Assembly (NCBI RefSeq): GCF_015550425.1
Contig: NZ_JADNAT010000009.1
Coordinates: 1 to 64,000 of the forward strand
Direction of reading: 5' to 3'
Length of the DNA: 64,000 nt
Source of the DNA: Clostridium sp. 1001275B_160808_H3
GTDB lineage: Bacteria; Bacillota; Clostridia; Clostridiales; Clostridiaceae
The notes beneath the pieces were generated by a model. It saw nothing but the letters and a program-made list of their open reading frames with translations, made no database searches and was not told the DNA's origin. Shown here one piece after another: positions 9,851 to 18,341 of the stretch. Position numbers and translations under genes: made by a program. Every line of letters starts with the position of its first letter. The first letter of the stretch is position 1.

Positions 9851-9866
9851 GCTTTAAGGTTTTGAT
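9826..9866. terminator. Bidirectional terminator overlapping the rnz stop
   Basis: The arms AAAAACCTTAAAG (9826-9838) and CTTTAAGGTTTT (9852-9863) are complementary. The left arm lies inside the end of rnz. A- and T-runs on both sides suit termination of rnz and of the convergent DUF4003 gene. Confidence 0.7.
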
Positions 9867-9870
9867 AAAG

Positions 9871-10863
9871 TTAATTACTTGAAGCTGCAGCGGCTGCTGC
9901 TGCAGATGTGGCAGCGGTTGCTGCTGCTATTTGCATTACAATAACTATATTTAAAGATATATTGTTAGTTGTCTCTATTAATTTTTCTTTTATTAAAGAA
10001 TTATTATCTTCTATAGATTCTAATGAAAGTAAAGAAGCTATAATCATATTTCTAACATCTCGGCCTAAAGTAAAGCTTCCAAATCCATGTTGTTTCTTTA
10101 AGGAATTATTTATTGAATTTAAGTCAGTAGCAAATTTTTCATAATCAGTATTAGCAACAGCTGCAACTCCTAAAATTGGCAAAGAATAACCTTTTAAAGG
10201 AACAGAGTAATTCCTTAAAACTTTATCTAATAAAATAACTTTATTACATTTTTCCTCTGGAAACCCTTCAAAAAGTGATAGTATATGAGATAAAGCTTGA
10301 AGATTATTACCACCAAAAAAACCATTATTTCTTAAAATATTATAACATTCTTCCATATCTATAAATGTTTGCTCTAAGTTATTGGAAGTTGTTGCAATGA
10401 GAGCTGCAGCACAAATGTCATCTTGGCCAGTTAAAAATAAATGATTTTTTTTCATAGTATCATAAGCTTTTCTAGTATTTATAACTATTAAATCAATATC
10501 ATTTGTATTTTTGTAATTGTATATTATTTGAGCAGCTAAAACTAAAAACTGATTGTTGAAGAAATGATTCTTTAATTTGTCATATATTATCATAATATCA
10601 TTAAAGCTTTCTTCAGGATTAGTTTGCATAGATAAATTAACCGCAGTAGTTAATAGGTTATTTCCTCTAAAGTTAGAAAAAATAGAGGAATTACTCTTAA
10701 TTATATCTATGCAGTTATTAATCTTTTCTACATTTGCCTCAATATTTCGTAATGTTAAATTTAGTGCATTACATTTTTTAAATGTACCCATACCAAAGGT
10801 AGATTTTACATTCTCTAAGTTATTACTATTTTTGATTAGTAATTCAATTTTATTTTCTATCAT
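9871..10863 (-). CDS. DUF4003 family protein
   Basis: The 330-residue product resembles the DUF4003 family found in Bacilli and Clostridia, whose function is not established. Visible family-like segments are the repeated helical blocks with FRGNNLLTTAVNLS, GQDDICAAALIATTS, NNGFFGGNNLQALSHIL and LPILGVAAVA. The C-terminus is a low-complexity Ala/Ser run that may be a disordered tail. There is no signal peptide. The ATG (minus strand) follows GAAAGGAATG. It is monocistronic and convergent with rnz. Confidence 0.75.
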   Translation of the reverse strand: MIENKIELLIKNSNNLENVKSTFGMGTFKKCNALNLTLRNIEANVEKINNCIDIIKSNSSIFSNFRGNNLLTTAVNLSMQTNPEESFNDIMIIYDKLKNHFFNNQFLVLAAQIIYNYKNTNDIDLIVINTRKAYDTMKKNHLFLTGQDDICAAALIATTSNNLEQTFIDMEECYNILRNNGFFGGNNLQALSHILSLFEGFPEEKCNKVILLDKVLRNYSVPLKGYSLPILGVAAVANTDYEKFATDLNSINNSLKKQHGFGSFTLGRDVRNMIIASLLSLESIEDNNSLIKEKLIETTNNISLNIVIVMQIAAATAATSAAAAAAASSN

Positions 10864-10992
10864 AAATTTTCATTCCTTTCAAAATTTTATAATAATATTA
10901 TATAGATAAAATAATATTATTTCGATATTAAAATCTATTTTATATAATAAAAAATAACATATAAAGAAGTGTTAGTATTGATTTTATTGGTT

Positions 10993-11020
10993 TTGAGTAT
11001 ATCAAGATTAATGATATAAT
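10993..11020 (+). promoter_or_regulatory. SigA-type promoter of the ABC importer operon
   Basis: TTGAGT (10993-10998), a 16-base spacer and TATAAT (11015-11020) lie 36 bases before the start codon at 11056. Confidence 0.65.
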
Positions 11021-11055
11021 GGTAATATATAGTAAAAGATGAAGGAGTAGATAAA

Positions 11056-12051
11056 ATGAGAAGAAGCAATAAAATCAAATTAAGCCTTTTCTTTATAGCA
11101 GCTATATTCTTAATGTTTACAGGCTGTAAAGCAAAAGTGGATGAAAATGTAATTCAAGATACAGCAAGAAAAGAAATATCAATAGTTGTCCCTAATGGAG
11201 TTCCATCTACAGCTATATCAAAATTGATAAAAGAAAATACGCAAGTTAACGATAATTATTCAATTAATTACTATATAGAAAACACATCAGATACATTAGC
11301 AACTTCAGTTATGAAAGGAGAACCGGATATAGCTATAGTTCCATCTAATCTAGCAGCACAAGCTTATAATAAAGGGCTAGGTTATAAGTTAGTTGGTACA
11401 ACTGGATATGGAGCTCTATATTTAATTTCAACTGAAGGGAAAATAGATTTTAGCGATATTAAAGGAAAAGAAATATATAATATAGGCAATGGTCTAACTC
11501 CTGATATAGTTTTTAAAGCTTTATTAAAAGAAAGTGGAATATTAAATGATGTAACCTTAAGTTATGTTGGTGGATCCACTGAGTTAGCGCCAGCAATATT
11601 GAGTGGTAAAGCTAAATTTGCAGTCGTTCCTGAACCAGCATTAACTACTATACTAAGCAAAAATCCTAATATAAATATAATAGCTAGTTTAAATGATTTA
11701 TGGAAAGAAAGGTTTGATAATGAAAAAGGATTTCCACAAGCAAGTATAATAGTAAAAGAAGAGATAATAAATAATGATAAGGATTTTCTTAACGATTTTA
11801 TAGATAAAGTAGATAGTTCTATTGAATGGGTAAATGAAAACAATAAAGAAGCTGCAGATTATTCAGTAGAAAATGGATCACAGGTTGAAGCTTCTATAAT
11901 AGAGAAATCAATAAACAATAGTAATATAAACTTTTCAAAGGCAAGAGATAGTAAAGAAGACTATATAAATTATTTTAAAATTTTAGAAAGTGAAAACCCG
12001 AAATCAATAGGAGAAAATATACCAGGTGAAGACTTCTTCTATGAAGGATAA
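11056..12051 (+). CDS. ABC transporter substrate-binding lipoprotein (nitrate/sulfonate/taurine class)
   Basis: This is a type II extracellular solute-binding protein of the SsuA/NrtA/TauA/ThiY-like class. A lipoprotein signal ends at the lipobox FTGC with Cys24 as the predicted lipidated residue. The mature part has the ISIVVPNGVPSTAISKL start, a GEPDIAIVPSNLAAQAYNKG segment and KFAVVPEPALTTIL, typical of the NMT1-like fold. It heads an operon with permease and ATPase (overlapping starts). It lies next to a nitrate reductase island, so nitrate or nitrite is a reasonable substrate guess, but sulfonates, taurine or thiamine precursors fit the family equally. Confidence 0.8.
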   Translation: MRRSNKIKLSLFFIAAIFLMFTGCKAKVDENVIQDTARKEISIVVPNGVPSTAISKLIKENTQVNDNYSINYYIENTSDTLATSVMKGEPDIAIVPSNLAAQAYNKGLGYKLVGTTGYGALYLISTEGKIDFSDIKGKEIYNIGNGLTPDIVFKALLKESGILNDVTLSYVGGSTELAPAILSGKAKFAVVPEPALTTILSKNPNINIIASLNDLWKERFDNEKGFPQASIIVKEEIINNDKDFLNDFIDKVDSSIEWVNENNKEAADYSVENGSQVEASIIEKSINNSNINFSKARDSKEDYINYFKILESENPKSIGENIPGEDFFYEG

Positions 12052-12793
12052 AAAGATTATATTTATATCGCTACTTATAATAGTAGCGATATGGATATTT
12101 TTATCAAATAGAATTAATAATTCTATTTACTTGCCTAAAATAAGTGAGATAATAGATGAAATTTTTATAATAGTAAAAGAAGATAATTTTTTATTAAATA
12201 TAAGCAACTCATTGCTAAGAGGGATTATAAGCTTTTTTATTGCTTTAATAATAGCAATAGTTTTAGGAATAGTTTCAGGATTCAATAAATTTGCATATAA
12301 TTTTTTATATCCAATAAATTCAATATTAAAATCTATACCAACAATAGCTTTTATATTGATTGCGTTAATTTGGCTAAATAAGAATTACGCACCTTATTTA
12401 ATAGGAATAATTATCTCATTTCCTATAATATATGAAACAACTGTGAATTCAATTTTGAATGGAAATAGTGAATTAAATGATATGGTTGAAACTTTTAGAG
12501 TTAATTTTTTAGACAAACTTTTAAATGTACATATTCAATCAATTATCATTAGTATTTCATCTATAGCAACCTCAACATTTTCTTTAGTACTAAAGGTGGT
12601 TATAGCAGGAGAAGTTTATGGGCAACCATTGTATGGAATTGGAACTGCAATTCAAGGTGAAAAAATTAATTTTAATACATCAGGTATATTTGCGTGGATA
12701 ATTATAGTAGCTATATTATGCTATATAACTGATAAGATAATTATTTACTTTACAAGCAAGTTGATTAAGGGTGGGAGATATATAGTTGATTAA
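12026..12793 (+). CDS. ABC transporter permease (nitrate/sulfonate/taurine class)
   Basis: This 255-residue inner-membrane permease has about six transmembrane helices and the binding-protein-dependent transport motif around SIPTIAFILIALIWLNKNYAPY and the EAA-like region near VETFRVNFLDKLLNVHIQS. The start is uncertain: GTG at 12026 (AGGAGA upstream) or ATG at 12041, both overlapping the end of the binding-protein gene, which implies translational coupling. It should pair with the ATPase encoded just after it. Confidence 0.85.
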   Translation: MKTSSMKDKKIIFISLLIIVAIWIFLSNRINNSIYLPKISEIIDEIFIIVKEDNFLLNISNSLLRGIISFFIALIIAIVLGIVSGFNKFAYNFLYPINSILKSIPTIAFILIALIWLNKNYAPYLIGIIISFPIIYETTVNSILNGNSELNDMVETFRVNFLDKLLNVHIQSIIISISSIATSTFSLVLKVVIAGEVYGQPLYGIGTAIQGEKINFNTSGIFAWIIIVAILCYITDKIIIYFTSKLIKGGRYIVD

Positions 12794-13385
12794 CTTTAAT
12801 AATATAAACATAAAGTTTAATGATAGAGTTTTGTATGATGATTTTTCTATAGATTTTGAGGAGAATAATGTAAATTTTATAATGGGTGAATCAGGTATAG
12901 GTAAAAGCACTTTAATAAAATATATAAAAGATAAATTAATTTCAAGTGGAATTAAGGTTAGTGTTGTTTTTCAAGAAAATAGATTAATACCTTGGAAAAA
13001 TATATATAAGAATTTAGATATTGTAATTAAAAATGAATTAAATAAAGATGAAAGAAAAATAAAAATTAATGATATATTACAAAATATGAATCTATTAAAT
13101 TGCAAAGAATTATATCCTCATGAATTAAGTGGAGGTATGAAGCAAAGGGTTAACATAGCTAGAGCAGTAATATATGATGGGGATATCTTTATTATGGATG
13201 AACCTTTTAAAGGATTAGATAAGGAGAATAAAGAAAATATTATTAAACTAATAAAAAAGTATTTTTGCGATAATAAGAAAACAGTTATAATTATAAGCCA
13301 TGATATAAATGAAGCAATGGAATTTACAAATAAAATAATATTATTAAAAAATGAACCAGTAAAAAAAGAAATAATTAAAGTGTAA
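12786..13385 (+). CDS. ABC transporter ATP-binding protein (nitrate/sulfonate/taurine class)
   Basis: This cytoplasmic ATPase energises the importer. It has Walker A GESGIGKS, the Q-loop VFQENRLIPWKN that is characteristic of the SsuB/TauB/NrtD group, signature LSGGMKQR, Walker B IFIMDEP and the switch SHDINEA. At 199 residues it is shorter than the usual 240-260 and ends soon after the switch region. The start is TTG at 12786 behind GGGAG, overlapping the permease stop by eight bases. Confidence 0.88.
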   Translation: MINFNNINIKFNDRVLYDDFSIDFEENNVNFIMGESGIGKSTLIKYIKDKLISSGIKVSVVFQENRLIPWKNIYKNLDIVIKNELNKDERKIKINDILQNMNLLNCKELYPHELSGGMKQRVNIARAVIYDGDIFIMDEPFKGLDKENKENIIKLIKKYFCDNKKTVIIISHDINEAMEFTNKIILLKNEPVKKEIIKV

Positions 13386-13413
13386 AAGAAGTGTGATCAT
13401 GCTTCTTTTTTTA
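13384..13413 (+). terminator. Terminator of the ABC importer operon
   Basis: AAAAGAAGTGTG and CATGCTTCTTTT form a stem with wobble pairs, followed by a T-run. It separates the importer from the reductase operon. Confidence 0.75.
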
Positions 13414-13488
13414 TATAATATTTTTTTGAAGTATAAATAAGAATATATTTTAATAATTTGTTAATTATATAACAATCGATGATGAAAA

Positions 13489-13531
13489 TGTGATAATTGT
13501 CACGGTTTTTAGTGGTAGTTAATGATAGAAT
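13489..13531 (+). promoter_or_regulatory. CRP/FNR-family operator and -10 box of the first nitrate reductase operon
   Basis: TGTGA-N6-TCACG is at 13489-13504. A -10-like TAGAAT is at 13526-13531, so the operator is centred about 41-42 bases before the predicted transcription start. That is the class II activator geometry of CRP/FNR proteins. No good -35 is visible. A regulator of the HcpR/FNR type is the natural candidate, but none is encoded in this window. Confidence 0.6.
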
Positions 13532-13590
13532 TAGAAATCATAAAATAATATAGTGAGTTTATGAAATTGTGAAGTGGAGATGTAAGTTAT

Positions 13591-15675
13591 ATGAAAAAAA
13601 TTCAGTCAACTTGTAATTTATGTGCTTTAGCATGTAACATAGATTTCTATGTAGATAATGGTAAAATTCAAAAGGTTTCACCTACTGTTGATTATCCAGT
13701 TAATAAGGGGTTTTGTTGTATAAAAGGATTAAGTCTGGACAAGCAACAAACAAAAATTAAGGCAAGAAAGTCACCATTATTAAGAGATGCAAATGGCGAA
13801 ATGAAAGAAATATCATGGAACGAAGGTTTCCAAGTCTTTGCTAAAAAAATGACAGAGATTCAAGCTAAGTATGGTAAAGAAAGCGTAGCATATATCAGTA
13901 CTGGTCAAATGACAACTGAAGAAATGGCTTTACTTGGACATGTTGGAAGAAATTATATGGGGATGCATGGAGACGGTAATACAAGATTATGCATGGCAAC
14001 ATCAGTTGTAGCACATAAGCAAAGTTTTGGTTTTGATGCTCCTCCTTATACTTTGAATGATGCTGAGCTTTCAGATACAATTGTTTTAATTGGAGCTAAC
14101 CCAGTTATAGCACATCCAGTTTTTTGGGGAAGAATAAGAAAAAATAAGGATGCAAAAATAATAACTATTGATCCAAGAAAATCTGAAACAGCAATAAATT
14201 CTCATATATGGGTAGATATTAAACCTAAAGCTGATTTAGTTCTATTATATACATTAGCAAATGTATTAATTCAAAATGATTGGATTGATAAGAAATATAT
14301 AGAGGAACATACAGAAGGATATGAAGAATTTAAAAATCATGTATCTAAATTTACCTTAGATAATGTTGAAGAAGAAACAGGAATATCTAAAGAAAGAGTT
14401 TTAGAACTTGCAGAAATAATACATAATGGTAAAAGAGTATCATTCTGGTGGACAATGGGTGTAAACCAAGGATATCAAGCAGTAAGAACTGCACAATCTA
14501 TAATTAACTTAGCATTAATTACTGGTAATATAGGTAGACCAGGGACAGGTGCAAATTCCTTAACAGGTCAATGTAATGCTATGGGATCAAGAGCTTTCAG
14601 TAATACAGCAGGACTTTATGGCGGTGGAGATTTTGATAATCCAGTAAGAAGAAAAGCTGTAGCAGAAGCACTAGAAGTTGATGAAAGTGTATTAGCAACT
14701 AAGCCTACTCTTCCTTATAACGTTATTATAGAAAAAGCAATTGCAGGAGAAATTAAAGGGTTATGGGTAATATGTACAAACCCAAGACATTCTTTTACAA
14801 ATAATGATGAATTCAAAAAAGCAGTAGAAAATTTAGATTTCTTAGTAGTACAAGATATATATGAGGATACACATACTGCAGAGCTTTGCGATTTATATTT
14901 ACCTTCAGTTCCAGCTATTAAAAAAGAAGGAGTTCTAATTAATACTGAGCGTAGATTATCAAAAGTTAATCCAGTAGTAGCAAAAGAAGAAGGCGAATTA
15001 TCTGATTTTGAAATATTCTTTAATATAGGTAAAGCATTAGGAATGGGAAGTTTACTTGATAATTGGAAAACTCCAAGAGATGTATTTGAACTATTAAAAA
15101 AATGTTCTAAAGGAATGCCTTGTGACATAACAGGAGTTACTTATGAAATGTTAGAAGGTAACAATATGGAAGGTTCAAGAGGAGTTCAATGGCCATTTAA
15201 AGAAGGACAAGTTCTAGAAGAAGATGAAAGAAGACTTTATGAAGATGGTAACTATTATACACCATCTAAGAAGGCTAAATTCCATTTTGAAGATATAGCA
15301 GAAAATCCAACAAAGACTTCAGATGAATTCCCGTATATATTAAATACAGGAAGAGGAACTGTAGGACAATGGCACACTCAAGTTAGATCTAGAGAAATAG
15401 AACATAATAGAATTTACAGCAAGGAATCATATGTTTTAATGAACCCAGAGCTAGCAAAAGAATTAAATATAAGTGAAAATGAAAGAGTTAAAATAACTTC
15501 ACAAAATGGGAAAACTAATGAGTTTAATGTTGTTTACTCAGAAAATGTGAAAAAGAATCATATATATGCACCAATGCATTATATTGAAACAAATTCACTT
15601 ACTCCTTCAGTTTATGATCCTTACTCAAAAGAACCATCTTTCAAAACTGTTGCAGTAAATATTTCTAAGAAATAG
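13591..15675 (+). CDS. Nitrate reductase, molybdopterin catalytic subunit (copy 1)
   Basis: This 694-residue member of the DMSO-reductase superfamily has an N-terminal [4Fe-4S] site (C8-x2-C11-x3-C15 and C42 or C43) and Mo-bisMGD domains. The predicted Mo ligand is Cys134 in TRLCMATSVV. The residue after it is Met, as in NapA/NasA-type nitrate reductases; formate dehydrogenases usually have His there. DAPPYTLNDAELSD and NPVIAHPVFWGR also match nitrate reductases. There is no Tat signal, so it should be cytoplasmic. It is followed by a 16-Cys ferredoxin subunit and an FAD oxidoreductase, the organisation known for Clostridium perfringens nitrate reductase (NarA-like). A related substrate cannot be excluded. 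Confidence 0.83.
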   Translation: MKKIQSTCNLCALACNIDFYVDNGKIQKVSPTVDYPVNKGFCCIKGLSLDKQQTKIKARKSPLLRDANGEMKEISWNEGFQVFAKKMTEIQAKYGKESVAYISTGQMTTEEMALLGHVGRNYMGMHGDGNTRLCMATSVVAHKQSFGFDAPPYTLNDAELSDTIVLIGANPVIAHPVFWGRIRKNKDAKIITIDPRKSETAINSHIWVDIKPKADLVLLYTLANVLIQNDWIDKKYIEEHTEGYEEFKNHVSKFTLDNVEEETGISKERVLELAEIIHNGKRVSFWWTMGVNQGYQAVRTAQSIINLALITGNIGRPGTGANSLTGQCNAMGSRAFSNTAGLYGGGDFDNPVRRKAVAEALEVDESVLATKPTLPYNVIIEKAIAGEIKGLWVICTNPRHSFTNNDEFKKAVENLDFLVVQDIYEDTHTAELCDLYLPSVPAIKKEGVLINTERRLSKVNPVVAKEEGELSDFEIFFNIGKALGMGSLLDNWKTPRDVFELLKKCSKGMPCDITGVTYEMLEGNNMEGSRGVQWPFKEGQVLEEDERRLYEDGNYYTPSKKAKFHFEDIAENPTKTSDEFPYILNTGRGTVGQWHTQVRSREIEHNRIYSKESYVLMNPELAKELNISENERVKITSQNGKTNEFNVVYSENVKKNHIYAPMHYIETNSLTPSVYDPYSKEPSFKTVAVNISKK

Positions 15676-15686
15676 GAGGATTCAAT

Positions 15687-16094
15687 ATGAAGAGAATAAA
15701 AATAGATAGATCGAAATGCGTTGGATGTTTAACTTGCACAACTGCATGTATTGTTTCTCATAATTCAGAAGATACAAGAAGTAGAATAACAATAGATAGT
15801 AATGGAAAATATGCTCCGATTTTTTGTAGACATTGTGATAGACCAGAATGTGTTTATACATGTATGACTGGTGCAATGAGCAAAGATAAGGAAACTGGAT
15901 TAGTTACTTACAATAAAGAACACTGTGCAAGTTGCTATATGTGTATAATGGCATGCCCTTATGGAGTTTTAAAAGCTGATAGTAGAGTTCATAAGGAAAT
16001 AATGAAATGTGATGCGTGTAAAGATAAGGGAACACCACAATGTGTAGAAAAGTGCCCAATGGCAGCTATTACATTAGAGGAGGTACCTAATTAA
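15687..16094 (+). CDS. Four-cluster ferredoxin-type electron transfer subunit (copy 1)
   Basis: The 135-residue protein has 16 cysteines in four CxxCxxCxxxC-like groups: 11/14/17/21, 47/50/55/59, 80/83/86/90 and 108/111/119/123. This is the pattern of DmsB/HycB-type subunits carrying four [4Fe-4S] clusters. It should pass electrons between the FAD oxidoreductase and the molybdenum subunit. An AGGAGG site precedes the ATG. The stop overlaps the next start by one base (TAATG), indicating coupled translation. Confidence 0.9.
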   Translation: MKRIKIDRSKCVGCLTCTTACIVSHNSEDTRSRITIDSNGKYAPIFCRHCDRPECVYTCMTGAMSKDKETGLVTYNKEHCASCYMCIMACPYGVLKADSRVHKEIMKCDACKDKGTPQCVEKCPMAAITLEEVPN

Positions 16095-17317
16095 TGAGAT
16101 ATATAGTTATAGGAGCATCAGCAGCTGGAATTAGTGGAGCAAAAACATTAAGAGAGTTAGATAAAGATGCAGAAATAATATTAATTTCAAAAGATACAGA
16201 AGTTTATTCAAGATGTATTTTACATCACTATATTTCAAACCATAGAAATGTAGAACAATTAAATTTCACATCAAAGAATTTCTTTGAAGAATACAATATA
16301 CAATGGATAAATAATGTTGAGGTTACTTGTGTAAATGATGAAAGTAAAACTTTAACTTTATCAAACAATGAAGTCTTAAACTTTGATAAATTAATGATTT
16401 GTAGTGGAGCTTCATCATTCATTCCACCTGTTGAAGGGTTAAGAGAAGGAAATAATGTAGTTGGTCTTAGAAATTTAGAAGATGCAATACTTATAAAAGA
16501 ACAAGCTTCTAAGGTGAAAAACGTAGTTGTATTAGGTGCTGGGCTTGTTGGAATAGATGCAGTAAGTGGACTTATAGATACAGGAGTTAATGTTTCTTTA
16601 GTAGAAATGGGAGATAAAGTTTTACCTATACAGCTAGATAAATATACTTCAGATGTTTATAAAAAGAAGTTTGAAGAAAAAGGTGTAAATTTAAAACTTG
16701 GTGTTAAAGCAGAAAAACTAATATTAGATGAAAATAAAAATCCTAAAGCATTATTAATCAATACTGGTGAAGAAATACCATGTGAATTAGTTATTGTAGC
16801 AACAGGGGTAAGATCTAATATCAATTTCTTAAGTAATAGCAATGTTGAATGTGATAGATTTGGATTAATAATAGATGAAAAAGGTAAAACTAATATTGAT
16901 GATATTTATGGTGCTGGAGATGTAACTGGAAGAAATCCAATTTGGCCAACAGCAGTGAAAGAGGGTATAATTGCTGCAAATAACATGTTAGGAAAAGAAA
17001 TGATAATGACAGATTTCTTTGGAAGCAAGAATACTATGAATTTTGTTGGTATTGCAACTATGTCTTTAGGGGATGTAGAGCCAAAGGATGAAACTTATAA
17101 AGTTGAAATAAGCATTGATGGTGAAAACTATAAAAAGATTATACACAAAGATGGTAAGATTTATGGAGCAATAATTCAAGGTGATTTATCTTATGCAGGT
17201 GTATTAACACAACTTATAAAAGAAAAAATAGATATATCAAAAGTAACAAAAAATATATTTGATATAGATTATGCAGATTTCTTCAATATAAAAAAGAATT
17301 TTGAATTTACTTATTAA
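16094..17317 (+). CDS. FAD-dependent NAD(P)H oxidoreductase of the nitrate reductase module (copy 1)
   Basis: This 407-residue pyridine nucleotide-disulphide oxidoreductase family protein has an N-terminal FAD dinucleotide fold (IGASAAGISGAKTL), a central NAD(P) fold (VVLGAGLVGIDAVSGL) and the late FAD motif DIYGAGDVTG. It is close to the N-terminal part of NirB/NasB-type reductases and lacks the redox disulphide of thioredoxin reductases. By context it should oxidise NAD(P)H and feed the ferredoxin subunit. It is NarC-like in the C. perfringens scheme. Confidence 0.85.
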   Translation: MRYIVIGASAAGISGAKTLRELDKDAEIILISKDTEVYSRCILHHYISNHRNVEQLNFTSKNFFEEYNIQWINNVEVTCVNDESKTLTLSNNEVLNFDKLMICSGASSFIPPVEGLREGNNVVGLRNLEDAILIKEQASKVKNVVVLGAGLVGIDAVSGLIDTGVNVSLVEMGDKVLPIQLDKYTSDVYKKKFEEKGVNLKLGVKAEKLILDENKNPKALLINTGEEIPCELVIVATGVRSNINFLSNSNVECDRFGLIIDEKGKTNIDDIYGAGDVTGRNPIWPTAVKEGIIAANNMLGKEMIMTDFFGSKNTMNFVGIATMSLGDVEPKDETYKVEISIDGENYKKIIHKDGKIYGAIIQGDLSYAGVLTQLIKEKIDISKVTKNIFDIDYADFFNIKKNFEFTY

Positions 17318-17325
17318 TAATAAAC

Positions 17326-17372
17326 TTTATATGGAAATTAGTATTAAAACTAATTTCCATATAAATTAAAAT
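17326..17372 (+). terminator. Long hairpin after the first reductase operon
   Basis: A perfect 17-bp stem (17326-17342 with 17349-17365) lies ten bases after the stop. The T-run is weak but the position fits a terminator. Confidence 0.65.
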
Positions 17373-17501
17373 TTTTAATAATAGTGTACATAAAAGAAGG
17401 ATTATTATAAAAAATCTAGAACATAATAGTTAATAACATATATAATTAAAATTAAATATAGATATTAATGGTTACAAAAATATACTTAAAGGATGAAAGA
17501 T

Positions 17502-18011
17502 ATGCCAAAGGTTATTAATATAGTTGGAGAAAAGTCAAATGTAGGAAAAACATTTGTAATGGAAGGACTAATAAGAGAATTAAAAAGTAGAAACTTAAGT
17601 ATAGCAACAATAAAACATGATGTTCATGGATTTGATATTGATAAAAAAGGAAAAGATACATATAAACATAGAGAAGCAGGGTCAGAAACTGTAATAATAT
17701 CTTCAAGTTCTAGACTTGCAATAATAAAGGAATTAAAATATGAAACTAACTTATATGATCTTATAAATATGGCAAAGGATAAGGATATAATTTTAGTAGA
17801 AGGATATAAGAAAAGTAATTTAAGAAAGATAGAAGTATATAGGAGTGGGGTTAGTAGTAAAATAATAACTACTAAGAATAATCTTATAGCAGTAGCAAGT
17901 GATGTAGATTTAAATTTAAATGATGCCTTAGTTATAAATAAAGATAATTTTAAGGAACTTGCTAATTTAATAGAAAAAGAAAAAGAATTTAAATTTGAAA
18001 ATTATCAATAA
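17502..18011 (+). CDS. mobB: Molybdopterin-guanine dinucleotide biosynthesis adaptor
   Basis: This P-loop GTPase assists MobA in attaching GMP to molybdopterin. The start chosen is the ATG at 17502, with AAAGGA nine bases upstream; an ATG at 17493 is too close to that site. The 169-residue product begins MPKVINIVGEKSNVGKTFVMEGL, where the Walker A region reads GEKSNVGKT. ATIKHDVHGFDIDKKGKDTYKHREAGS and IILVEGYKKSN are family hallmarks. It precedes the riboswitch-terminator of the moeA operon and so seems to be transcribed apart from it. Confidence 0.88.
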   Translation: MPKVINIVGEKSNVGKTFVMEGLIRELKSRNLSIATIKHDVHGFDIDKKGKDTYKHREAGSETVIISSSSRLAIIKELKYETNLYDLINMAKDKDIILVEGYKKSNLRKIEVYRSGVSSKIITTKNNLIAVASDVDLNLNDALVINKDNFKELANLIEKEKEFKFENYQ

Positions 18012-18128
18012 TATTTTCTTGAGCATAGTTTACCTAAGGATTAATCTATGGATTCTATGCCTGAATTTTATATTCACAGGGTGTTAATTTGAAAAGATAG
18101 CATCTCCACGATTTGGGAAGGAAAATAA
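18012..18128 (+). promoter_or_regulatory. Structured leader resembling a molybdenum-cofactor (Moco) riboswitch
   Basis: The region starts directly after mobB. A closing stem pairs TATTTTCTT (18012-18020) with AAGGAAAATA (18118-18127). Inside are a hairpin GCATAG (18023-18028) / CTATGC (18055-18060) and a second hairpin built on CAGGG-TGTTA / TAGCA-TCTCC. The stretch CAGGG-hairpin-TCTCCACGATTTGGGAAGG parallels the E. coli moaA Moco RNA (CAGGG-hairpin-CCTCCCGTATCTGGAAAGG, recalled from memory). The downstream terminator and a moeA-led Moco operon support the assignment. A covariance-model search was not run. Confidence 0.55.
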
Positions 18129-18255
18129 GTTGATTTAAATATATTATACTTATAGAAATATAAGTCTTAAAATAATATTAAGTTTAATTTTATTTTGAGG
18201 TTTATAATTAAGTTGATTTTAGCACTATTACAGTGTTTATTTATATTTAAATTAA

Positions 18256-18297
18256 AAGCTTATTACTCACCAAATTTATGGGTAATAGGCTTTTTTT
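18256..18297 (+). terminator. Leader terminator upstream of moeA (riboswitch expression platform)
   Basis: A 13-bp stem (18256-18268 with 18280-18292, some G-U pairs) is followed by seven T, 45 bases before the moeA start. Lying between the structured leader and the gene, it should act as an attenuator. Confidence 0.8.
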
Positions 18298-18341
18298 GAA
18301 TAGAAAATTTATACACATCAACTTTTTAAAGGAGGAAAAAA

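Noticed and set aside
13591..15675. Formate dehydrogenase alpha subunit as the name for the two molybdopterin enzymes
   Set aside because: The residue after the Mo-ligand cysteine is Met (LCMAT), as in NapA/NasA nitrate reductases; formate dehydrogenases usually carry His there. No FdhD or formate transport gene is near.
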